Positions 10,218 to 39,250 of a DNA stretch of 64,000 nt are shown piece after piece. The stretch spans positions 792,001 to 856,000 of the forward strand of contig BRXU01000024.1 of NCBI GenBank assembly GCA_030267565.1, written 5' to 3'. The notes beneath the pieces are model-generated. The model saw nothing but the letters and a program-made list of their open reading frames with translations, searched no databases and had not been told where the DNA came from. Made by a program: the position numbers and the translations under genes. This stretch comes from Pleodorina starrii. Its lineage: Eukaryota > Chlorophyta > Chlorophyceae > Chlamydomonadales > Volvocaceae. Each line of letters opens with the position of its first letter. The first letter of the stretch is position 1.

Positions 10218-10530
10218 TTGGCCCAAGTGTTGAGGTATGTTGGCTGGGGAGTGGCTCGTGAAGTGACATATGTAAGGCGTAGGGCTTGCCAGGGTCGGGG
10301 AGTGGTGGGCTGCCTCGCCCCTCAATACTCCCCGAGGGCCACGAAAGCCTTCCCTGCGCTGCTCCCTAGCCCCGATCTTACAGGCAGAGCCATCGTTCGT
10401 GAGGTCGTTGACTTTTGGGGACGCATTCGGGGCTTTGCAGCCTTGGGAGCATCGCGCAACGGGTGGGGCTCGGTGGGGTCATGCCACCGTTTGTATCGGA
10501 GCAATGGGTGTGCTCACGGCCGCAGCCGCC
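10218..10530 (+). mobile_element. Retrotransposon C-terminal coding fragment
   Basis: The frame encodes VVDFWGRIRGFAALGASRNG followed by WGSVGSCHRLYRSNG. It matches the C-terminus of the element in the kinase intron (ALDFWQRVRGFAELDVPRRG then WEGVGPDHPILAVVNG), so it is a diverged, orphan 3' coding fragment of a related family in + orientation. Confidence 0.6.
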
Positions 10531-10638
10531 GCAAACAGAAGATTAGGATCATGTTGACTGTCCCCCCTTCTTCGGTTTTGGCGTCTAGGGCACAGGGCTC
10601 ATCCAGTTGTGCGTGTACGGCGGTTACATACATAATGA

Positions 10639-11004
10639 ATGGCGTATTCGTTCTCGGACCACAAACGAACATTGGATCACTTGAGGGTGTGTATGCCGAG
10701 AAAGCACCACACGGCCCTGATGCGTTTTCGGCTGGGACGTTGGGACTTGGATGTGTCAAGGTTTGCACGGGGACCGGGTCGGAAACCGCGCGCGGAGAGG
10801 ATATGTCGGGTGTGCCACGGCGGGTCGGTAGAAGACGAGTTGCACGTACTGATGGAATGTCCGGGCTATACGCCATTACGAGAGGCAATAGGCTTCCCTA
10901 TGGGTAGCAGCATGGTGGATGTGATGGGGACCTTTGACCCGGCGAAACTGGGCAGTCTCTTATCCCAGATTCAGAAAGCGCGTACCGAGCTGCTTGGTAG
11001 CTAA
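10639..11004 (+). mobile_element. LINE C-terminal zinc-binding fragment
   Basis: About 120 codons encode RFRLGRWDLDVSRFARGPGR followed by AERICRVCHGGSVEDELHVL and MECPGY, then a stop. The C-x2-C..H..C arrangement after basic residues is the zinc-binding tail that follows reverse transcriptase in many non-LTR elements. No RT core precedes it, so it is an orphan 3' end. Confidence 0.6.
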
Positions 11005-11512
11005 CCATACGGCTTATGTTGTCTTAAAGTGCGCCCCTTGACGGATAACCGTTGTGGGGGGACGCATGTTACCAGCCATTTTGGCTCGTACACATGTAAT
11101 GCCTCATGCCTCATAATGAACGTCGCCGTCTTGCTGGCCAGCGTTATTATGATTTTTGCCATATTATATGCAAAGCATAGTATCATTGGATGTCCTTGCT
11201 TATAGTAGCAGACGGCACCGATTCAAGTTACTTCATATAACAACATATAATAGACCCCGGCATTGTCGGGAGCGGCGAGATCATGGCTAGCTGCTGATGA
11301 GATGTGGAGTTTGGCCCCAGTTGATTTGGCAGATGACGCATTTGATTGGTGGTAATCACTGAACCCTTAGACTCTAGGGTTGTCGGGTGAACGGCTGAGA
11401 TGGGGTCCTGGTTGGCCTTGGACTCGCAGTTCGTACGGCGTTAGACAGTGTGACGGTGGTGGAAGGCGCTCTAAGCGCACAAACTCGTGGCTGTTAAAAC
11501 AATAGGAGGGCG

Positions 11513-12003
11513 GTGCTCTCACCCTTCGATTCCCAGTACGCCTCCCACACTGTAACATGTGGGCTGCCGCAGGACGTCATTGGTTTCGATAATCGCATTG
11601 ATTGGTTGTTGAGTACCGGTAAGCCACTCCCCGAAGGAACGATTGTAACAGCGCTGAGGGAGCGGGTGGGAGCACGAGCGTTTAGGTATATCACCAGAGG
11701 TCTACCCTTCGGACGGGAAGCAGCCGGGAATTCAGATGGCGAAGTATAAGCACTGGATGGGCCTGCCCTTTGCGCGGGCAGCGGCAACCATGTAGCCACA
11801 GCATGCCTAGCGTTTTCATCCCGCGCGCGGCTCACTGCAATTTTTTGCATTTTCGATTGTGCTGTTGGGCGGTTGCGGCCAACAGATCACGAGTGGGCAG
11901 AGTTCATGTCCCTAGGACTGAGCAAAAATGCCCCTGCTGCGTTGCGGATGGTCAAATAGAGGACAAGAAGCATGTCCAAGGATTCACCGTAATTTTACAG
12001 TAA
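11513..12003 (+). mobile_element. Second LINE C-terminal fragment, frame-broken
   Basis: The segment encodes NRIDWLLSTGKPLPEGTIV and, after frame changes, NRSRVGRVHVPRTEQKCPCC followed by ADGQIEDKKHV. This parallels the CRVC..VEDELHVL region at 10,639-11,004 but is diverged and disrupted. GC-rich hairpin sequence (for example GGGGGGCTCCCCCC at about 12,067) follows. Confidence 0.5.
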
Positions 12004-13541
12004 TGCGCGGCGTTAAGTTCCCAAGGACCGCAAGCACCAACGGACGGACTGACCGGGGTGTCCGCGGGGGGCTCCCCCCCCGAAGGCGCTTCACGTCCGG
12101 GGGCCGTGCCCCAAAATGTACGCCCAGATATGACGCTATTTGTGGGATTTACGAGAGATGTACAACACGTTTCGTAGGACCTCTAAACAGAATTTTGGGC
12201 GAGGACCTGGGCGCGAAGCGGTTTCGGGGGGCCGAGCCCCACGGGGTCGCCCCGATCGGTCAGGAAGGAAGGAATGGCGTACGACAAAGTCCCCGACTCC
12301 CTTTGTCGTCTGACGAACAAGGGTCCGCAATGACCAGTTGCGGACGATACGATAGATAAATGTAACGGCTCTTGCGCGTTACATCACCCCCCCTCTAATT
12401 GATTAACGTCCCGACAGCCATGCCCCATCCATGCCGCCATGCTTGCGCATGTGAAATGGTCGAAGGTACCCCACTGGCAATGGACAAAGCGCGAAAGAAA
12501 CCCGCGAAACGATTAAGCGGGTAGGCGCACGAATAGCCCCGCTGGATTAAGTCTGTGGTGGAGAAACCACAGACGTTGGCGACGACGAATCCATCGGTGC
12601 GGGCGACTGCGATTGGGACGACAACAACGCGTCTGGCTAACGTGCCCGCCACTACGCACGAAGCACATCCACACATTTGGTTCGTTTCGCCTCGGAATCA
12701 CTCGAGTCACACTCGGGAGTCGGGACCCTGGCCAGCACCCCCAGGCAGCAATGCAACGCATCGCGGACCAGACCTAAATCGACGGCAGAATTTAGGTGCA
12801 GAATGCGCACTTGCGTGCTTGGGCGGTACGGGCGGTGCCTGCCAGGTCCTGGACTCCAGCGTGCGAGTCCTTGTTGGCTGAATGCTTCCCGGACATACCG
12901 TAGTCGCGGCTAAAGCACACGCCACACACCCCGTTCCCAGCTCCAAGCCCCCAGGTCTCCGGGGGAGGGGAGTGCCCACAGCGACGGCAGCTGCGCGCCC
13001 AACGCGACGACGGCGCGGAGTCTTCGGCGCCAGCATGGACCGAAGGCAAGTGGGGTCAACAATCTCCAAATCTCCCCCATCATGCAACACCTCGAAATAG
13101 TACCGAGGGCGCCCCTGGCGTCCAGCGAAGGCCGCGACACCGCCTTGTGCAGCCGACGCGCCCTTTGCTCCTGGGCACTGGCGGGACCAGGGGCCTCGCC
13201 TCGCCTCGCATGTCGCCCCTTGACCGACCCCCGCTACCTTGTGCGTCTGTCACTGGCCCCGGCTACGGCTACGGCCGCTGTCAAACAATTATTAATCAAT
13301 GTCGTGCACCGCCTGACAGAATTTTTATTTGTTGTGCGACTTTGCATGAGTCTCAGAATGATTATTTCGTCATGCGCGACGATACCCTGAGGCTACGCTA
13401 CGGTAGCTGCGGTATCAGGAGCTGATGCCCTGGCTGCTGCTGCTGCGCTAGCCGGTGCCCAACTGGCTGCTCCGCCAAGTGCTTCTACGATTGCTGCATT
13501 GACAGCTCCTGCGTCAACAGCTCTGATGGCGGTAGCTGCTG
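12004..13541. other. Intergenic; likely contains the kinase gene 3' end
   Basis: No family-level coding signal is seen. The part just below 13,542 should hold the 3' untranslated region of the minus-strand kinase gene. GC-rich inverted repeats occur at about 12,050-12,280. Confidence 0.4.
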
Positions 13542-30267
<16,726 letters not shown>

Positions 30268-30665
30268 TTGGGTTTGCCAGAATGCACCAGGACATGACCC
30301 CAGCATCCCTGTACCTAGGCCTTGGTGTATCCGAAAGCAGCATAGGCCGCATAGGAGGCTCATCAACTAGTATGCCTAGTATAGGATCACCAACTAGTAT
30401 AGGGTCATAATGCTTTAACTCCGTGAATCGTTTTTTCGATCCCTTTCAGGTCACGCGGCGGCGAAAATCGTTTTTTTGGCCAGCCGCGAAATAAGTTCAA
30501 TTTGGAAAAAGGAATTAAAATTATGATGAAATTCGTGTTTTCCGGAATTCAATTTCTGAAAATTTTCTAAAATAAATTCGTGGCCTTACGGCCACCCTAT
30601 AGCAGTAAATTACAGTATATACAGCACCCTATAATTTGCGCAAATTGCCCATAGGGCCATCTGAC
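30268..30665. other. AT-rich block upstream of the kinase gene
   Basis: From about 30,420 to 30,660 the base composition drops to A/T-rich sequence with runs such as AAAATTTTCTAAAATAAATT, in sharp contrast to the surroundings. The short duplicated motif ACTAGTATRSCTAGTATAGG-like lies at 30,365-30,410. It immediately precedes the kinase start codon at 30,267 and may include its promoter. No canonical element can be placed with confidence. Confidence 0.4.
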
Positions 30666-33600
30666 AAGTGGTATCGCCCCATGCCGTACATCACCGGCAT
30701 TGTTGGGCGAGTATCGGCGTCTCATGACAGACCAAAGCCCACACGTCGCAGTCAAAGTTACAATCCACAGCGCCAAAAACGGTGGTGAAGTACATGCGAT
30801 ATACGGCGTACGTCACCGAGGACGAATCAGAGAAGTTACGAAGGACGAAGTTACCGGCTACGACCCGTACGTACGAACATCGGGAAACCGGGGAAACGCC
30901 CCAGCAGTTTTTTTGTACGCCCAGCAGACATGCCCAAAAACAAAACAACCGAAACCGGACAACATTCGCACAGAAACACACATACAAGGAGGGCGGGGGG
31001 GCTCAACTTGACGTTCTCAGGCTTCTCACACCTCTCGAAGCGCGCGATGTCCTCCCTTGTCAGCGTCATACGCGATTTGCCCGAGCATCCAACCGTTCAA
31101 CTCGTTTGACGCCACGTGCCGTCCCACACAGCCCCGGTGCCACCGGTAAGGATAAACGCTCCACCTGTGCGGATCGCCGGGCCGCACAGCCAACGTTTGG
31201 CTAATGTCATCACAGCCGCTACGCGCCGCAGATCGCCCCGCACGCGGGGGGTAACCCCGCCGCGACCAGCGTCGCCGCAACGGAGCCCGCCCCGCCCCGC
31301 CCCAGGGCGTGCCGGTCCTCAGCGCCTGGGCAGCCACCGCGCTGCGCCATTTGACAGGGCGTCGCGTCGTGGGGGGCCCGCCGGGGCCAGAGCGCGGACT
31401 GTTCGACGTCTATCTACGCCGGTGGGCGGACGGCAGCTCGGACTTCAATCCAACGTGCCGGCACTGAGCTGAACGACTGGCTGCATGCATCGAGGCCCCA
31501 CCGCAACCTCACCTCTGGACGTGCGACTCCCTTCGACGTGCTGCCGTTCCTTGAAGGCGCCGCCTGGACGCACCGCCACACTACTGCGGCCGCAGCACCG
31601 CGAGCGGCCGACCCTGCCCCAGCCCGCTGTGCAAATTCGTCCCCAGTCTCCCTGCCTGGAGACTTTACCCTCGCCGCCGGGTGGTGTGGCACCGGCCAAC
31701 ACCACTCTGCATTCCCAAGACCGGCACCTAGACGGTGCGCGGCTGCCGGGCTCCCCCCATCCATCCATCCATCCATCTGCGCACAAGCACGGATCCGACG
31801 GTGTGTCCATCGTGCGCATCGCCGGCACAATGAGGGGTTGAGTACCGTAGGACATGTACGACCCGTACTGTGACAGGACAGGGCAGTACATGGCGGCGCG
31901 GCGGGTCTGCATGAACGTGGAGGATGGCGACAACTGACAAGCAATAATGTGCGAAGTGCGATACATACATATACACACGGGAAAATGCGCAGGCAGTGGT
32001 CGTGATACGCGGGGCCTGGCAGGGACAGCGCGGGCAAGGACGACAGAAATGCAGACGCGGCCGCCGGGGGTAGGCGACGGCGTGGACAGGTACAGAAGGA
32101 CGACAGTCATGTCCGTCTGTTATAAGAACGTGCAGTGCTAGCTATGCTGGCAGCGCCGGCAAAGGAAAGGCATGGACGGTTACAGAGGGCCGGAACGCGG
32201 CTCGTAGAAGACGGAACGACTCGCAAAGGGAGGAGCCGCGAAGGCCAGTCATGTCGCTAACAGAAATGGGCAAAAACCGAGGCGTGTAATATGTGAAAGG
32301 GCGCAGGCGATGGCCATAAGAAACGGATATAGCCTATTATGATGGTGGACAACCGTACGTTGCAAGTTGCGCGATGAGTTTGCGTGCAAAAAGAGACGAC
32401 AAATGGCAGCAAAAAATATCGCCGAATTAATCAAGCAGTCAAGTTGCGGAACAGGGCGGAACCGGCTGCGGGTGGTTTCTAACAGCGTGCTCACAAGCAA
32501 CACCCTGGACCGTGGGTATAGATAGCGCGGATGCCAAAGCGTCAACCTCCCGTGGTGCTGTGGGCGTGGGTGGCGCTAAATTCGCAGCAAGTCGTCGCGG
32601 GAACAATGAATGGCAGCAGGCCCGTTCAAGGGTGGTTGCATGGGCAGGCATGGGCAAGGTGTGTGGTTACAGTGGGCAAGTACGTAACATGCTGGGTTCC
32701 GGGTCCGCTCGCTAACGCCGTCTCCGTCTCTTCGCTGCGGTGACGTTTTTCTTGCGCCCCCCCTGGCCCTTTCCTGTCAGTGAGCGAGGCCAGACCATGA
32801 GGAGTAGCCCACCTTAAGTGGTGGAAGGAGACCCGGGGGAGGGGGCCAGTACGGCGTGGCAGTACAAGTGAAGAGCCCACTGGCATAGGCTAAAGACGAA
32901 GTCCAGAAGCAAGCAGTAGCGGTAGTAACCATGGTACGGTAGTCATCTTGAACGTAAGAGCAGCTCGAAGGAGAACAGGACCGAAGCCGTGAACTTCATA
33001 AGCCGAGATATGCCTTCGCTATTGGCTCCTCCTCGGGCCCTGTCAGCACCTGCCTGGTTACCGTACCCTGGCCCCTCCCTGTTCCCTTCTCAGGCCCCCT
33101 GCGGCCCGTGTGGCCCCTTCTTCGGTCCTTCCTGGGTCCCCTCAGTCCTTTCTCGTCCACCTGGCCCCCCACAGTCCATCTGCGCCCGCCTTGGCCACTC
33201 ACTCCCCCCTCCCCTCTCGTCCCTCTCGTCCCTCTCGTCCCTCTCGTCCCTCTCGTCCCTCTTTCAGCCCCCTTGGCCCCTCCTTAGCTCCCTCAGTCCG
33301 TTCTCAGTCCCACCTCGTTTTCCTCCTCAGTCTCTTCTCGGCCTTGTTTGCCTCGCCTCAGCTCCCACCCTGGCTCCTTCAGGCGCTCCTTACCTCCTTT
33401 GCCCTCATGGCCCCTCCTTGCGCCCCTCGGCCCCTCCAGTCCCTCCTGGTTATCCGGTTTTCCTAACCTGCCGTTATGTGTGCTCCCCATGTACTGCTTT
33501 CTGTGTATTGGATCCCACGTAAGGCGTCCTAGGCGTTCCCCGGGCGTATTAACCCTCTCTGGTCTATTCTGGTTGTGGGCCCAAAACGGGTACCAAAATG

Positions 33601-33922
33601 GGAAGATAAATAGCGAGAGTTGCACCGGACTTCAGCGGTTATGATAAGTTATTGTGTGCTATGCAGACCAACTCTGAATCAGCCCAACCGTTGAGCGCAT
33701 GGCCGCTTCGAAACCATCGCAAGACAGCTGATTGTTGTCTGGCTGTAGCTTCCATATGTCTTTTATGATATTTGGCAGTCGATAGCACGTAACCCTATCT
33801 AGGCTGCATTCAGCTGGGCCCTTGGGCTGGGCCTGTTTTCCGTGCCTGATTCCAGATTTGTGCGGCACTGCGCAGCTTCCAAATAGGAATACATCGTCGG
33901 AGCACAGTTTAAGTTGAAGCCC
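30666..33922. other. Long stretch without supported gene
   Basis: Short frames with protein-like pieces occur (for example minus strand near 31,020-31,080, LTREDIARFERCEKPENVKL, and minus strand 33,659-33,868), but no family or splice structure emerges. A (CCCTCTCGT)n nonamer tandem lies at about 33,213-33,262 in a C/T-rich block from 33,040 to 33,480. The region may be old transposon sequence. Confidence 0.4.
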
Positions 33923-36900
33923 ATGATGTTTTACAGTGGTCTGTCGCGAGCTATGCTGCTGTCACAGGCACGTCTAGCCAGGCCAAGGTAACGGCCAGCA
34001 AACAAGGCTGCGCTCAGCGTTCAAAGCCTGATAACTCGGTCGGTGTTGGCTCGCGTGTAGGCTTACACACGTGACCATTTGTGCTTCCTCTCACTCTTCT
34101 TCGGCTTCGTTTTCATCTTTCGCAGCACAGGTGATACCCTTGGGGCGGAAGGAAGAGGTTCGCCAGTCGGGAGGTCGATGCGCCTTCGGGTGTTGCTGTC
34201 TGTGTCGGCGCGACTGTTTGGCTTGACACTCCTATCCGATGTCCTGCCCCAACATTCGACCTTCGTCGCCGCGCTTCCTTCTTACGATCCCGCAGGATGC
34301 GGCCGTCGGCGGGGGGCAGGTGGTTCCACCCAAGCTGCTGGTGTTCGGGGGCCGCGGCTTTGTGGGCAGCAACGTGTGCAAAGAGGCTGTGGCAACGGGG
34401 TTGGCAGTGCTGGGCGTCAGCCGGGGTGGTAAGCGGAGGCGGAGGTACAGGCGTGCAGACAGGGGTTACTGATGGGCTCGCGTGCGAGAGACAGGGCCGG
34501 CGACGGGCGACTAGGAAGGAGCCAGAAGGCATGCAGACGTGTCGGCGCGAGGAAGGAGCCGCAAAGAGGAAAACCGATGTGGAGGCCACCCAGCGCTGCG
34601 TTGGCACCGCATGACTGCCCGCGAAACTGCGGTCGGGTTCCGGAGGGGGGCAGTCCTCCTGATGTGGCAGCGCGGCAGAAGCGGGCCGGAGTTGCGGTTT
34701 TGCGCCTAGCGTTCCCAGGATACAGGATAAGTGAAGGATCCCTGACCTGTCATGCCCTCGCCCCACCTTACGGCTGCCCCGCCGCAGGCACCCCGCCGCT
34801 GCTCCGAGAACCCTGGGTGGGTTCCGTGGAGTGGGTGCGGGGCAACGCGCTCGAGCCGCGGACCTTCGTACGACACCTGGAGGGCGCGGACGCGGTCGTG
34901 TCTTGCATCGGAGGGTTCGGGACGACCGAAGAGATGCTGAGGGTGAGAGCCCAGTCCAGTTTGTGATGGGGTTGTATAAACGGGTGGCTGGTAGGGTAAC
35001 GAGGTGCTGGGGGGCCTTGGGCATTTCATTTTGCAGGGCTGGGGTGTCATGGCACGGGAGGCAGAACACCCGGGACCAGGTGGCAACGGGCAAGTACGCA
35101 CGGAAGCCGTGCGCGTAAGTGGGGGTGACACCCGGGACTTTGAAGCCGCTCCGGTGAATTGTAGAACGCTGGGGGATCTGAAACGCTCTGCGTGCGGATT
35201 TCGGTGCCGGAAAGCTGTGCACAAAACGCAATGCAGTCGAGCCACAGTGCGTTGGATTGCACTTTGCTGCTGTTGTGAGTGCGACCGACTGATGGGAGAT
35301 CTCCATCCGTGTCGCACCCTCGACACCACGCACCACGGCCGTGCTATGGGAGAGCTCGCAGTCGCGCCCTCGCACACATTAGGGCTACGCGTTGGAACCA
35401 TCCGCAATGTGTCCTTTGAGAGCACTGCGACTTGCTGCCTGCCTGCCGGCTACCGGTCTCATGGCTGCCCCTCATGGCGCCCGATAGGCGCTCCAAGGGC
35501 GGCTGTGTCGGTAGCTGTCACACGAGTGAACAGCGCCATCCGTCAGTCCGGCCCTTTTGCAGCCCGCACGGTTCTCCCTCTACATCGGCTGAAACAGTGC
35601 AAATGCCACCGGTGCTCGGCTGGCGCGGTAAGGGCCCGCTTCCAGGTCCTGCAGACTCCCTTTCCGTTCGCATGAGCCCCATCACTTCTCCACACCAATG
35701 TACGGTTATCTTGGTGCCTGGTTGCTGCAACCAGTAATAGTTTTCGCACTGCACATTTAACCAACCACCGCCACCTGACTTCCGCTGTCATGCCCTCCCT
35801 CCCTCCCGGGCAAGCAGGTGAACGGCGCCGCCAATGTGTCGCTGATTGAGGCGGCCAGGGCAGCGGGTGTCAAGCGTTTCGTCTTCATCTCGGCGCACAT
35901 CCCCAACATCCCGGGAATAGGTAAGGCCAGCTTCACGCCCCGCGGCGTGAGAGCAACCCGCTGTGATACCCGCTCAGGATATGATTTCATGATGCGCAGC
36001 CCAGTGCCCGAGTGCCTGGGCCATGCGCGCACGGCAGGGCCTTAGGGTTAAGGACGTAAGGTAAAGCCCTTTCCATCGTAAGTACAGGCGCCCTGTCTCC
36101 TGCTGCTCTGATTGAACAGGTACCAGGCACCCGGTCAGCTCACGCAGCCGTGCGTCTTAGGCGGTATGTATGCGCGCATGCATGCCCCCGGAGGTCGTTT
36201 GCGAGACCAAGGCATCTCGGCCCGGCAGCTGTCCGTCGCTTGAACTCGCGGCTGCCGGGGCCGCCCACCCAAGGACAGGGCGGCCCGCTGCCGCTGCGCG
36301 TCCAATGCCGTGCCGCCAGTCGTCGATGGGCGATGGCAGCATACCGGTTGCGGCACTCGAGGCGGAGCCCCGCCTGTCCTTTGGCCGCCCGCCCGCCCGC
36401 TCCTGCGCTCAGCCTCTTGTAGCCCCCAGCCCGCCGCCCCGCATACGTACAGCTGTCCACGTGTCTGTGAGACTCGCATCGCACTGGCATAGCGCCGCAT
36501 CGCATCGCACAGCACCGGCATTGCGCCGCCGTCTCCAACCTGCATAAATCCAGTTTCAAACGGGAGACCGTCTCTTGCGCCCGCGCGCCCTTCCGTTCGT
36601 CCCCCCTGTATATCCACATACTCTCCGTCTTCGCCGTTCACCCCGCCTACTCCCCTTCTATCCCCCCTCTTCCCCGCCCCCCTCCCCCATTTGAATCGCC
36701 CTGCTTTCCCTCCTCTCGTCACTGACAATCCTGCCTCCTTGACCACACCAACTGGGATGGTGCTTTCTTTGCCACCTCTTCCCCTCTCACCCCCTGCTTC
36801 AGACGCCGTGCTGGGGGGCTACATCCGGGGCAAGCAGGCGGCCGAGGAGGCTCTGCGGGCGCATTTCCCGTCGGGCGGTGTGGCGCTGCGGCCGGGAGTC

Positions 36901-37164
36901 ATCTACGGCGACCGGGTGGTCAGCTCCAGCCTGACGTTGCCGCTGGGCCTGGCGCTGCGACCCCTGGAGCTGGCGCTGCAGCGACTGGGGATCGACAAGG
37001 CGCGGCAGATGGCGGGTGTGCCGCTGGTGGGTGCGGCGTTCGTGCCGCCGGTCAGCGTGGAGACAGTGGCGCGCGCGGCGGTGCGTGCGGCGACCGACCC
37101 AGGCGTGCCAGCGGGAGTGATCGACGTGTGGGAGCTGGTGGATATGGACAAGAACAAGCAATAG
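33923..37164 (+). CDS. Atypical short-chain dehydrogenase/reductase (NAD(P)-binding), organellar?
   Basis: Firm exons are 34296-34428, 34788-34942, 35818-35920 and 36803-37164, with phases 1/1, 0/0 and 1/1; they give 250 residues and end in TAG. The Rossmann glycine motif is LLVFGGRGFVGSNV, followed by SVEWVRGNALEP, ADAVVSCIGGFG, VSLIEAARAAGVKRFVFIS, YIRGKQAAEEAL (YxxxK-like) and LRPGVIYGDR. This is the pattern of extended, atypical SDRs such as plant At1g32220-type plastid proteins and NDUFA9-like proteins. The N-terminus is tentative: an ATG at 33,923 encodes MMFYSGLSRAMLLSQARLAR, a plausible transit peptide ending at donor GTAACG (33,987), with a possible second exon from 34,126. Alternatively translation starts at 34,239. 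The substrate is unknown; quinone- or isoprenoid-linked metabolism is only a guess from relatives. Confidence 0.75.
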
Positions 37165-37184
37165 CAGCAGCCGGCTTCGGCGGT

Positions 37185-37245
37185 TAGCGACTAGGCAGTT
37201 GGCGACTAGGCAGTTGGCGACTAGGCAGTTGGCGACTAGGCAGTA
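37185..37245. repeat. 15-bp tandem repeat after the SDR stop codon
   Basis: GCGACTAGGCAGTTG is repeated nearly four times starting about 20 bp after the stop, so it lies in the 3' untranslated region. Confidence 0.85.
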
Positions 37246-39250
37246 GCAGAAGCGGCGGCGATGGTGGTAGGTTTAGCGGCTTGTGCCATGTTAGGTACCA
37301 TGTTCGGCAGTGTGTTCGATGAAGGGCGGATGGGGGGCAGTGTTTTTGTTGCGCGGTTGCGTAGTAGTGCCTGGATGGGAAGGAAAGGGGGGCCGCTTCC
37401 TGTGCATTCTTTGCTTGCCGTTGCCCCGTCACAGACCCCCGAAGGGGCTCCATGGCAATCTACTCGTCTTGCACCGAGGCGCTGTCTAGCGAGGGATGCA
37501 TGCCGCATCAGCGGTATCAGGCTTGGATGCCGCGGGCTGTACCCCCGTACATACCGGCCGCTTGTGAAGAATGTGTGCACCGCAGCCGTCCGATCTGGGC
37601 AGGTAACCGGGCGCCAGGGCACGCGTGCGACCGGGCTGTCCATCATCGGGGGCTGCTGTACCAGCTGCAGCTTTGGCATCGCGAGGGTTGCTAGACCCAG
37701 CTGTGATGGCTGTTTGGCGGAGCCCCCGCGGCTCGAAGGGCCGTCCTGCGGGCTTGGCCGCAGATAGGGGGGCACATACCTTAAAAAGGTCAGGGCTACG
37801 GAGCTTCGCGGATAAGGCGCGTCACCCACGTACGGCACACGGCACTTTTACTGCCCTGGAGGTACCCCTGCTACTTGGGGAGGGGGTAGGTGGGGACATG
37901 AACGCAGGATGTCACACAGCCTCGACCGCGGGGGCGCTGCGCAGCGGCGATTGTGTGAGACTCCTTGACAGTGTGTGGGGATAGGGTGGGAGAGGCGTGG
38001 CCTGTTCTTTACAGCTGGATGGATGCGTTGTGTTGTAGCGGGAGGACAGCGTCGCGGCATCACGGCATGACCACGAAGCGGCTCTGTGCGCGCCTGCTGT
38101 GTTGTGCTGCGGGCGAAGCGGCGCGTATCTGTAGGGCTGGTTCAACTTCGAATGGACGCAGACGTGCCCCGGACGCGCCGGCTCGTGAGAGCATAAGTGT
38201 GCCTGCGCGTATGGCTTTATCATGCGCATGCCGGTGGTTTGTGTGCATTGCACAGCGGCTGCGCGGGCACACCCCTATTTCGCGCATTCCTGTCCTTTGA
38301 CGCAACTTGCAATCATTGTTGATTGCGCTTATCCACGTCGACTCTTGCTGCTCGCCAGCTGTGGATGCAACACAACCATGACCGGACCCCTGCCCCGGTG
38401 CAACCTTCCAGCTACGCAGATGGCCCCCTCCAGCTCAACCAGCTTCGGGTGACGATTCTCGGCCTGCCACAACCCGGGCCTCCCAATGCCCTGTTCCATG
38501 ACCCATCTAGGGATATAAGCATGCGTGTTCGGTAATGACGAGGACACATACAAGGTCTTGAGGCGAGCGCAGAGGCCCTCAAAGCCCAACCCCACGGGGC
38601 TGCCACCTGCCGGCCTTCACCCCTCCATTTCCCCTAGACGGATAGTTGGTTCGGCCCCATCAGGGCTCCTTCAGCAGCCGGCCCCAGCTCAAACTGACTG
38701 GGTGACCCGCAATACCACCTGTGTCAGCAAAATGTCCCTCGTCACGATACGGCCCAATCGGCGCTGTCATGCGGCACGCTAGAGGCCCCACGAACGGACG
38801 TGCACCAGTTGCGCAGAGGATCAAACTCTCAAACCAGCCAATCCACATTCGCTTTGATGGAGTGCACCGATACGTGGCTATGCAAGCGCCCAGACACGCC
38901 CTCATCAACCAAGAGGACAGGTACGCAACCCGAAACTCTGGCCAGGCATTTTGGAGATGTGTTGCTGCGGCCCACCCCACCCCACCCCTGGCCGGGACCT
39001 TCCTCTCCGGGGCCCAATACACATGGGCCTTTCTTTCCCTCCCTCCCCCGGCCCAGGCTCTCCTACCCAGAGGCTTCGGCAACTGCAGGCCCGCACTGTC
39101 CCCCCGACGTTGCTGCCCAGCAGCAGTCCGCCTTCGGATCGCCCTACTGGCACCCCGATCCGCGGCCAGGGCTCCAGACGCTCCCCCCCAATTCCATTGG
39201 ACCTCCCACCGCCGCCACCACCGAGTTGGACCGTGCCCTGCCCCTGCCGC
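37246..39250. other. Intergenic region between convergent genes
   Basis: It holds the 3' ends of the SDR gene (+) and the ARID gene (-). No coding signal of its own is recognised. Confidence 0.45.

Noticed and set aside
32989..33522. 177-codon Pro/Ser/Leu-rich open frame
   Set aside because: It lies in a C/T-rich low-complexity block containing a nonamer tandem repeat, with no family resemblance.
34113..35375. 420-codon open frame on the minus strand
   Set aside because: It runs antisense across exons and introns of the SDR gene, has no family motif and no codon pattern beyond GC bias; a shadow frame.
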